This document shows, piece by piece, positions 1 through 5,467 of a stretch of DNA of 8,306 bases. Under the pieces are notes generated by a model. It had not been told where the DNA came from. It made no database searches and saw only the letters and a program-made list of their open reading frames with translations. Positions within the stretch are counted from its first letter, which is position 1. Each line of letters starts with the position of its first letter. The translations under genes were made by a program, and so were the position numbers. The stretch is from positions 1 to 8,306 of the forward strand of contig DJAM01000103.1 in assembly GCA_002429595.1 (NCBI GenBank). The letters run 5' to 3'. This stretch comes from Coxiellaceae bacterium UBA6002 (lineage in GTDB: Bacteria; Pseudomonadota; Gammaproteobacteria; UBA6002).

Positions 1-35
1 GCGCGGGAATGACAACAAAGGGCGCGGGAATGACA
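1..35. repeat. Tandem direct repeat, 14-bp core, 21-bp period, just after tolA
   Basis: The core gcgcgggaatgaca occurs identically at 1-14 and 22-35, separated by 7 bp. On the coding strand this reads TGTCATTCCCGCGC twice, starting 4 nt after the tolA stop. The CATTCCCGC core resembles one arm of the dispersed intergenic palindromic repeats seen in many proteobacteria, but here two arms lie in the same orientation and no GCGGGAATG partner arm is present in the window. The array is cut by the left edge, so copy number is unknown. It sits where the tolA-tolB spacer would be expected. Confidence 0.75.
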
Positions 36-39
36 CCAG

Positions 40-1020
40 TTATCCCGATACGATCCCTTCTGGGCGGAAAGTTAACCGCAGAGCTCTAAAGTTGTCAAAT
101 AAATCTGCGGACTCCGGTACCGGTAACGGCGAGGCTTTCATGATTGCATTTCGTGCAGATCGATCTAAATTAGCGTCACCACTTTCTTTTAATACGTCGA
201 CACTGATAACGACTCCACCTGGACCAAGATGAACTAGTAATTGACAGGCGACGTTGTCTGCCACTGCTTCGGGGACGATCCATTTACGGCTAATGCTTTG
301 GATAATCATTTGCTTATATTTATCAAGCTCGCCGGAACTGTCAGCAGCTGCGGTTTTAGTCGGAGCGTTGCTATCGCCTTTAGCTTCTTTAGCGTCGGTT
401 TCGTCGTTGGCATTATCGTCGTTAGCTTCGGTTTCTTCACTGGCTTTGGATTCTTCTGACGCTTTCGTTTCTTCTTGTTTGGTTTCCGCTGCAAGTTCTT
501 TTTGTAATTGTTTCGCTTCCTCGGCTTTTCTTTTCTTTGTTAACTCTGCTTCCTGACGCTTCAACTCTTCTTTTCTTTGTTGTTCGACACGTTTTTTTTC
601 TTCGGCGACTTTTTGCTTAGCAAGCAACTGTGCTTGTTCGTCTATTTTAGGTTCTTGAACCGGGGGGGGTTCTTTGGTTTCAACAGGTTTTTTAACAGGA
701 GGTAAGTCTTCAATCGGTGGCGGCGTGGTTTGCGCTGGCAATGGCTTTGAAATAGGTACAGGAGTGCTTTCAGTTTGTTTCAATGCAGTTTGTTCAATAT
801 GTCGAATGGTATTCTCTGTTAACATCGGCACATGGCTGGGTTCTTTTTCTGCTTTCGCTTGATGAGCAGGTTCGCTCACTGCAACCGCTTGAATGACATT
901 AACATTTTTTGCCAGTCGCGGATGAGAGTGGGGTAGCTTAATAAAAAGTAAACTAAAAACAATGACGTGTAGTCCTACAGAAAGAAAAATCGCAAGTTTT
1001 TTATCTTTCAGCGTTTTCAT
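40..1020 (-). CDS. tolA: TolA, periplasm-spanning protein of the Tol-Pal system
   Basis: TolA links the TolQ-TolR inner-membrane motor to TolB/Pal at the outer membrane and helps envelope constriction during division. The 326-residue product has a short basic N-terminus, one membrane segment at about 10-29 with the SVGLHV motif typical of TolA/TonB-type anchors, a proline-rich segment (about 87-124, including two PPP runs), a Lys/Glu/Ala/Gln-rich coiled coil (about 127-183), an acidic low-complexity stretch (about 183-216) with a KASEE repeat (186-190 and 192-196), and a C-terminal TolA/TonB-like domain (about 230-321). The helical domain is shorter than in the E. coli protein (421 aa). The only cysteine is Cys259, so the C-domain cannot form an internal disulfide. 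The start overlaps the tolR stop as ATGA and has AGGA 6 nt upstream. Assignment rests on context plus architecture, since the middle domains are poorly conserved in this family. Confidence 0.93.
   Translation of the reverse strand: MKTLKDKKLAIFLSVGLHVIVFSLLFIKLPHSHPRLAKNVNVIQAVAVSEPAHQAKAEKEPSHVPMLTENTIRHIEQTALKQTESTPVPISKPLPAQTTPPPIEDLPPVKKPVETKEPPPVQEPKIDEQAQLLAKQKVAEEKKRVEQQRKEELKRQEAELTKKRKAEEAKQLQKELAAETKQEETKASEESKASEETEANDDNANDETDAKEAKGDSNAPTKTAAADSSGELDKYKQMIIQSISRKWIVPEAVADNVACQLLVHLGPGGVVISVDVLKESGDANLDRSARNAIMKASPLPVPESADLFDNFRALRLTFRPEGIVSG
592..599 (-). repeat. A8 homopolymer inside tolA
   Basis: Eight consecutive A on the coding strand span the end of Glu141 and Lys142-Lys143 (GAA AAA AAA). 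The frame is intact. It lies about 60 bp downstream, in the reading direction, of the C8 tract in the same gene. Such A runs are also possible transcriptional or translational slippage sites. Confidence 0.8.
661..669 (-). repeat. C8 homopolymer inside tolA
   Basis: Eight consecutive C on the coding strand (662-669) encode most of the Pro118-Pro120 run as CCC CCC CCG. The frame is intact here. A gain or loss of one base would truncate or reframe TolA before its coiled coil and C-terminal domain. Confidence 0.85.
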
Positions 1021-1442
1021 GATGGATCCTGCGTAATAAGGCCAACACTTTGCGCACCCGCTTGTTGCAATAACACCATCGCTTGCATCACTTTATCATA
1101 ATCAACCCGCTTATCGCCTTTAACAAAGACACTACGCTCCTCATTCTTTTGCTTAGCGGCTAATAATTCTTTGCTCACTTCATTTTTTAAAAGTTCTTGA
1201 TCGATTGGGCGATCTGGAGCCGTAAAGGTATTTAAAAAATACTCACCTTGGGCATTAATACTGACAATAATTGGTTCGCGTTGTTGAGTTAATGTTTTGG
1301 CTTGCGCTTTAGGTAATTCCACATTAACGCCTTGCGAAAGTAAGGGCGCAGTGATCATAAAGATAACTAATAAAACCAACATCACATCGATGTACGGCAC
1401 CACATTGATTTCAGCCATCGATTTACGTTTAGAATTCCTCAT
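1017..1442 (-). CDS. tolR: TolR, inner-membrane component of the Tol-Pal motor
   Basis: TolR is an ExbD/TolR-family single-pass protein. With TolQ it forms the proton channel that energises TolA. The 141-residue product begins with a short charged cytoplasmic tail, followed by the family signature NVVPYIDVMLVLLVIFM (13-29). Asp19 sits in the membrane segment at the position of the essential channel aspartate (Asp23 in E. coli). The remainder, about 40-141, is the periplasmic domain. Length matches the family (E. coli 142 aa). The start overlaps the tolQ stop as TAATG with a GGAAAG Shine-Dalgarno upstream, and the stop overlaps the tolA start as ATGA, so translation of the three genes is probably coupled. 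Family resemblance to ExbD is expected, but the neighbours make TolR the clear choice. Confidence 0.97.
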   Translation of the reverse strand: MRNSKRKSMAEINVVPYIDVMLVLLVIFMITAPLLSQGVNVELPKAQAKTLTQQREPIIVSINAQGEYFLNTFTAPDRPIDQELLKNEVSKELLAAKQKNEERSVFVKGDKRVDYDKVMQAMVLLQQAGAQSVGLITQDPS

Positions 1443-2137
1443 TAGCTACTTTCCATTGCATGATTACCCGGTATACCTTGACGGTGCAAAATGCTGGTAA
1501 ATTCTTCTAAAAAGGTATGGTATTGATTAGAAAGACGATCGACGATACTTGAATAGCGATTATAAGCAATCACAGCTGGGATTGCTGCGAATAAACCCAT
1601 TGCTGTTGCAATTAATGCTTCTGAAATTCCTGGCGCCACCATGGAGATGGTAGCTTGTGATGCTTGGCCCAAGGCTTGGAATGAAGTCATGATTCCCCAA
1701 ACTGTTCCAAACAAACCAACATATGGACTCGTTGAACCAACAGTGGCTAAAAATGCTAGTTGGCTTTCTAATTTGTCATTTTCTCTGGCTTGCGCTACCC
1801 GCATGCAACGTTGGACGCCATCCATTAAATTGTCAAAATGTAGACCTCTTTGACGTAAACGTAAAAATTCATGAAACCCTGAGTAGAAAATACTTTCTAA
1901 GCCAGCCAACGATTGTTTACGACGTTCAAGATCATTGTATAAGGTATTAAGGTCCACACCTGACCAAAATTGATTTTCGAAATCAGATAACGAGGTACGG
2001 GCTTTCTTTAATAACATAGACCGTTGAAAAATAATCCCCCAGGAAACAATCGAAGCGCTAATTAATAACAGCATGACCATTTTGACGACGGGTCCTGCAT
2101 TGGCAATAAAACTCCAAATACTTGCATCTGATGCCAT
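1442..2137 (-). CDS. tolQ: TolQ, proton-channel subunit of the Tol-Pal motor
   Basis: TolQ is the MotA/TolQ/ExbB-family subunit that surrounds the TolR helices and couples proton flow to TolA movement. The 231-residue product (E. coli 230) has three membrane segments at about 14-36, 128-152 and 168-192, with a large cytoplasmic loop between the first two. The second contains GLFGTVWGIM and the third APGISEALIATAMGL, both diagnostic. Thr145 and Thr178 are the polar channel residues, at the same numbers as in E. coli. The start shares one base with the ybgC stop (TAATG) and has GGAG 8 nt upstream. The stop overlaps tolR in the same way. All key residues are present and nothing suggests decay. 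Confidence 0.97.
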   Translation of the reverse strand: MASDASIWSFIANAGPVVKMVMLLLISASIVSWGIIFQRSMLLKKARTSLSDFENQFWSGVDLNTLYNDLERRKQSLAGLESIFYSGFHEFLRLRQRGLHFDNLMDGVQRCMRVAQARENDKLESQLAFLATVGSTSPYVGLFGTVWGIMTSFQALGQASQATISMVAPGISEALIATAMGLFAAIPAVIAYNRYSSIVDRLSNQYHTFLEEFTSILHRQGIPGNHAMESS

Positions 2138-2544
2138 TATTTTTTCTCCAAACTACTAGCTATAATTTTTTGCGGTATCGCTTGGGGTCGTAATTTATCA
2201 TTAACACATACTACCTGAATATGTGCCTTGCAAAATATTTTATTTTTATCTTGTTTGCTATAAATAATTTGCTCGTAGGTTTTTGAAACTTTACGTAACT
2301 CAATAATCCGCGTGTAGATCATCAATTCATCTAACATTTTTGCCGGTTGTAAATACTCGATATCGATTTTTTTAATGACGAATAAAATTCCTTCCTGCAA
2401 TAAATCATTGATGCGAAACCCTAAACTCAACAACCATTGTGCTCTGGCTCGTTCCATGTATTTAATTAAGTTGGCATGATGGACAATGCCAAAGCTATCC
2501 GTATCTTCCGGGTAAACTCGCAATTCAAAAATGAACTCGTTCAT
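2137..2544 (-). CDS. ybgC: YbgC, acyl-CoA thioesterase of the Tol operon
   Basis: This is a hotdog-fold thioesterase of the 4-hydroxybenzoyl-CoA thioesterase/YbgC family. The usual family role is hydrolysis of acyl-CoA thioesters in the cytoplasm, with a suggested link to phospholipid metabolism; why it travels with tol genes is not settled. The 135-residue product contains the active-site segment PEDTDSFGIVHHANLIKYME (12-31), in which Asp16 aligns with the catalytic aspartate of YbgC (Asp18 in E. coli) and His23-Ala24-Asn25 match the conserved HA[SN] region. Length is normal (E. coli 134). A 25-nt gap separates it from ruvB, the widest spacing downstream of aspS. Its ribosome site is only a weak GAGAG. 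Its stop overlaps the tolQ start, which suggests coupling to tolQ. Confidence 0.94.
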   Translation of the reverse strand: MNEFIFELRVYPEDTDSFGIVHHANLIKYMERARAQWLLSLGFRINDLLQEGILFVIKKIDIEYLQPAKMLDELMIYTRIIELRKVSKTYEQIIYSKQDKNKIFCKAHIQVVCVNDKLRPQAIPQKIIASSLEKK

Positions 2545-2569
2545 TGTAGCTTCTCTCTTTAAACTTAAA

Positions 2570-3619
2570 CTACTCGTCAGACACCAATTGAAACTGTGCT
2601 TGCTCTAACAAACGTGACGTTGGAAATTCTAAACCAAAATGCAAATAAGCATGCTTCGTTGCAACTCGGCCCCTTGCCGTGCGCTGTAGAAATCCTTGTT
2701 GGATAAGAAATGGTTCTAAAATATCTTCAATGGTATCTCTTGATTCTCCAATTGCGGCAGCAATACTTTCTACACCAACCGGTCCGCCATCAAAACGTTC
2801 AATGACAGCGAGCAATAATTTACGATCCATCATATCGAAGCCATGATCATCCACATCGAGTAAATTCAGCGCACTTTCAGCAACTTCACGAGTAATTTTG
2901 CCACCTGCTTTAACCTCGGCATAATCGCGAACACGACGCAACAAGCGATTGGCAATCCGAGGCGTACCTCTAGAGCGCCGTGCAATTTCTTTTGCGCCGT
3001 ACTCTTCGATAACTACATTCAATATTGTTGCCGAACGCAAAACAATTTCTGTCAGGTCAGATTGGTTGTAAAACTCTAGCCGCTGCACAATCCCAAAACG
3101 ATCGCGCAATGGCGACGTCAGAAGTCCAGCGCGAGTAGTTGCACCTACCAAGGTAAAAGGAGGGATGTCTAATTTAATGGATCGAGCCGACGGGCCTTCG
3201 CCGATCATAATATCGATTTGATAGTCTTCCATTGCTGGATAGAGAATTTCTTCAACATGTGGGCTTAAACGGTGAATTTCATCGATGAATAATAAGTCAT
3301 GAGGTTCAAGGTTGGTCAGCAAAGCTGCAATATCCCCTGCTTTTTCCAAGACAGGACCGGACGTTTGCTTAAGGCAAACGCCCATTTCGTTAGCAATCAC
3401 CATGGCTAATGTTGTTTTACCCAAACCCGGAGGACCAAAGATTAAAACATGATCGAGCGCTTCATTTCTTTTTTTAGCCGCTTGGATAAAAATCTCCATT
3501 TGGCTCTTAACAGGACCTTGTCCTATGTAATCATTTAATTTCTTAGGGCGGATAGCTCGATCGATGACTGTTTCATCATTCTGCAAGGACGCGCTGATTA
3601 GCCGATCTGTTGTTATCAT
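2570..3619 (-). CDS. ruvB: RuvB, Holliday junction branch-migration ATPase
   Basis: RuvB is the AAA+ ring motor that pulls DNA through the RuvA-bound Holliday junction. The frame is open from an ATG at 3652, but I place the start at 3619. Translation from there gives MITTDRLISA, which matches the family N-terminus, and GGAGG lies 5 nt upstream. The resulting 349 residues have Walker A GPPGLGKTT (62-70, Lys68), Walker B LLFIDEIHRL (109-118, Asp113-Glu114), sensor 1 GATTRAG (159-165), and the arginine finger Arg174 in PLRDRFG. Lys68 and Arg174 have the same numbers as in E. coli. The C-terminal part, about 260-335, is the winged-helix DNA-binding domain, with GGPVGVESIAAAIGE. The start lies 44 nt inside the ruvA 3' end, so translation probably depends on both the strong ribosome site and ruvA read-through. 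Confidence 0.97.
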   Translation of the reverse strand: MITTDRLISASLQNDETVIDRAIRPKKLNDYIGQGPVKSQMEIFIQAAKKRNEALDHVLIFGPPGLGKTTLAMVIANEMGVCLKQTSGPVLEKAGDIAALLTNLEPHDLLFIDEIHRLSPHVEEILYPAMEDYQIDIMIGEGPSARSIKLDIPPFTLVGATTRAGLLTSPLRDRFGIVQRLEFYNQSDLTEIVLRSATILNVVIEEYGAKEIARRSRGTPRIANRLLRRVRDYAEVKAGGKITREVAESALNLLDVDDHGFDMMDRKLLLAVIERFDGGPVGVESIAAAIGESRDTIEDILEPFLIQQGFLQRTARGRVATKHAYLHFGLEFPTSRLLEQAQFQLVSDE

Positions 3620-4226
3620 TATTTCCTCCACGAATAGTGGCCTGCAAAGCAAGACGTATCAATTCTTCTGTGGAATGATATTCCTCCTTAACGGCACTGA
3701 TCAAGCGACTTGCCTCTTGAGGTTTATATCCTAATGCGATCAATGCACCAATTGCATCCTGCATGACTTTATCAGAACGATCTTGGTGACTCATTAACTC
3801 AGGTTTGATGGTGTCAAAACCCCAATCTCGGATGCGGTCGCGCATTTCAATCGCCAGTCGTTCTGCTGTTTTTTTGCCGACCCCAGGGATCGAAGTCAGT
3901 AGCGCAATATCTTGATCTTGAATACAACGTACGAATTGTGACGGTTCGGTTCCAGATAAAATTGCTAGTGCTAATTTGGGACCCACGCCACTGATTTTAA
4001 TTAACGATCGGAACAAAGCACGCTCTTGTTCGGTAGCAAACGCATACAAGGTGTGCGCATCTTCTCTAACTGCAAAATGGGTATGTAAAAACACGGCAAC
4101 GCCGGTATCGGGTAACTGATAAAAAGTAGACATCGGCGCTTGGCATTCATAACCAAGACCATTTAACTCCACAACAAGAGTGGGCGGTTGTTTTAAAGTC
4201 AGTGTCCCCTTAAGGTAACTAATCAT
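3576..4226 (-). CDS. ruvA: RuvA, Holliday junction DNA-binding protein
   Basis: RuvA tetramers bind four-way junctions and load RuvB. The 216-residue product has an N-terminal OB fold (about 1-62) with the acidic pin Glu55-Asp56, numbered as in E. coli. Two helix-hairpin-helix motifs follow (GVGPK 80-84 and GVGKK 115-119). The C-terminal domain III (about 150-197) contains ALGYKPQEASRLI and contacts RuvB. The family usually ends near residue 200 (E. coli 203). Here a hydrophilic Asn/Arg-rich tail of 19 residues (198-216) follows LALQAT, and most of it overlaps the start of ruvB. The start overlaps the ruvC stop as ATGA, with AGGA 10 nt upstream. The core is intact, and the tail is probably dispensable (inference). 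Confidence 0.96.
   Translation of the reverse strand: MISYLKGTLTLKQPPTLVVELNGLGYECQAPMSTFYQLPDTGVAVFLHTHFAVREDAHTLYAFATEQERALFRSLIKISGVGPKLALAILSGTEPSQFVRCIQDQDIALLTSIPGVGKKTAERLAIEMRDRIRDWGFDTIKPELMSHQDRSDKVMQDAIGALIALGYKPQEASRLISAVKEEYHSTEELIRLALQATIRGGNNDNNRSANQRVLAE
3624..3629 (-). promoter_or_regulatory. Shine-Dalgarno that fixes the ruvB start
   Basis: Coding-strand GGAGGA lies 4-5 nt before the ATG at 3619 and inside the ruvA coding region. It is the strongest ribosome site in the window and supports the shorter RuvB over the frame opening at 3652. The upstream ATG would add 11 residues (MLCRPLFVEEI) that do not resemble the family N-terminus. Confidence 0.8.
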
Positions 4227-4711
4227 TTTTGTTCGATCCTATTTTTTCTTAAGCAATGACTAGCATGACAAAGTGCGATGGCAAGTGCATCAGCTGCATC
4301 TTTAGGCGGCACTTCTGATAGACATAACAAAACCTTGATCATTTGCTGCACTTGCCGCTTATCAGCACCACCAAACCCGACGACGGCTTGTTTCACCAGT
4401 CGCGGTGCATATTCTGCTAATGGTAACTGATGATTAGCCACTGCAACAAAGGCTGCGCCTCGCGCTTGGCCTAATTTTAAAGCAGAATCGACATTTTTAT
4501 TAACAAATACTTGCTCGATTGCGACCTGATTAGGTAAGTGTTGCTGGATAACCGTTGAAAGTCCCTGGTAAATTTGTAGCAAGCGTTCGCTCGCATGCTC
4601 CCCTTTCGTCGTGATACAGCCACTTGCAATATAGCGATGAGAATTTCCTTGGCAGCTGATCAGTCCGTATCCAGTGACTCGTGAGCCAGGATCTATCCCT
4701 AGTATTATCAT
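4223..4711 (-). CDS. ruvC: RuvC, Holliday junction resolvase
   Basis: RuvC is the RNase H-fold endonuclease that cuts Holliday junctions symmetrically at the RuvAB-migrated site. The 162-residue product carries all four metal-binding acids at E. coli numbering: Asp7 in GIDPGSR, Glu66 in AIEQVFVNKN, and Asp138 and Asp141 in KDAADALAIA. GQARGAA (81-87) and the loop around VGFGGADKRQV (111-121) are also family-typical. Length is slightly shorter than E. coli (173), with the difference at the non-conserved C-terminus. The start is 9 nt after the yebC stop; the nearest purine-rich site (GGAA) is about 12 nt away, so initiation may rely on coupling to yebC. I see no SOS (LexA-type) box upstream. 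Confidence 0.97.
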   Translation of the reverse strand: MIILGIDPGSRVTGYGLISCQGNSHRYIASGCITTKGEHASERLLQIYQGLSTVIQQHLPNQVAIEQVFVNKNVDSALKLGQARGAAFVAVANHQLPLAEYAPRLVKQAVVGFGGADKRQVQQMIKVLLCLSEVPPKDAADALAIALCHASHCLRKNRIEQK

Positions 4712-4720
4712 GATAATTGG

Positions 4721-5455
4721 CTATTCCAACATCTCATTGTCGATTTGAGCATTTGAATAAACTTCCTGCACGTCATCTAAATCTTCGAGCATATCGATCA
4801 GCTTAAGCATACGTTCCGCGTTTTCCTTATCTAAACTGACTTCATTAGCAGGTAGCATCGTAATTTCACTATGCTGCGGCGTTAATTGTGCTGCAATTAA
4901 ACGTTCATAGACTGTTTCAAAACTATCGGGTGCGGTAAACACGTCAATACTGCCATCGTCATTGACAATGATATCATCAGCTCCCGCATCAATCGCTGTT
5001 TCATAGATTTGATCTTCTGAAACGCCTGGAGAGAACGTTAATAAACCTTTTTTGGTAAAGATATAAGCTACGGATCCTTCTGTGCCTAAATTACCACCAC
5101 ACTTTGAAAACGCATGGCGAACTTCAGCGACAGTGCGGTTTTTGTTGTTAGTTAGGCAATCCACTAGTACCGCAACACCGCCTGGACCATAGCCTTCATA
5201 ACGTATTTCATCGACATCACTTTGCTCCCCACCAACACCACGCTTAATGGCACGATCAATAGTATCTCGGGTCATGTTATTCGCTAAAGCTTTGAAGACG
5301 GCCGTTCTTAACCACGGATTGGATTCTGCATCCGCACCGCCTTTACGTGCAGCAACCGTGATGTCACGAATTAATTTAGTAAATAACTTACCACGCCTTG
5401 AGTCTTGTGCTTTTTTTCGGTGCTGAATATTCGCCCACTTACTATGACCAGCCAT
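4721..5455 (-). CDS. yebC: YebC/PmpR (TACO1) family protein
   Basis: This is a widely conserved cytoplasmic protein of the YebC/TACO1 family. Members have been described as DNA-binding regulators (PmpR in Pseudomonas) and, more recently, as ribosome-associated factors that help translation through proline-rich stretches, so the true role here is open. The 244-residue product starts with the near-invariant MAGHSKWANIQHRKKAQD and continues with KLFTKLIRDITVAAR (24-38), NPWLRTA, YEGYGPGGVAVLVDCLTNN and the central KCGGNLGTEGSVAYIF. The C-terminal third is acidic, ending LEDLDDVQEVYSNAQIDNEM. Length is normal (E. coli 246). It lies 12 nt after aspS with TAGGA 7 nt before the ATG, and 9 nt before ruvC, its usual partner in Gammaproteobacteria. 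Confidence 0.96.
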   Translation of the reverse strand: MAGHSKWANIQHRKKAQDSRRGKLFTKLIRDITVAARKGGADAESNPWLRTAVFKALANNMTRDTIDRAIKRGVGGEQSDVDEIRYEGYGPGGVAVLVDCLTNNKNRTVAEVRHAFSKCGGNLGTEGSVAYIFTKKGLLTFSPGVSEDQIYETAIDAGADDIIVNDDGSIDVFTAPDSFETVYERLIAAQLTPQHSEITMLPANEVSLDKENAERMLKLIDMLEDLDDVQEVYSNAQIDNEMLE

Positions 5456-5467
5456 TCCTAAATCCTA

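Noticed and set aside
25..47. Possible terminator hairpin after tolA (CGGGA...TCCCG)
   Set aside because: Only a 5-bp stem with a 13-nt loop, it includes the stop codon region and has no T tract. The tol genes usually continue into tolB.
306..494. Lys-rich 62-residue frame on the same strand as tolA
   Set aside because: It is an out-of-frame reading of the repetitive acidic segment of tolA; composition alone explains it.
241..556. Overlapping plus-strand open frames opposite tolA
   Set aside because: They are low-complexity Ser/Ala/Leu or Phe-rich mirror images of the TolA coiled coil and acidic segment, without credible start signals.
3620..3652. Longer RuvB start at 3652
   Set aside because: The added residues (MLCRPLFVEEI) do not match the family N-terminus, while the ATG at 3619 has a strong GGAGG site and gives the conserved DRLISA start.
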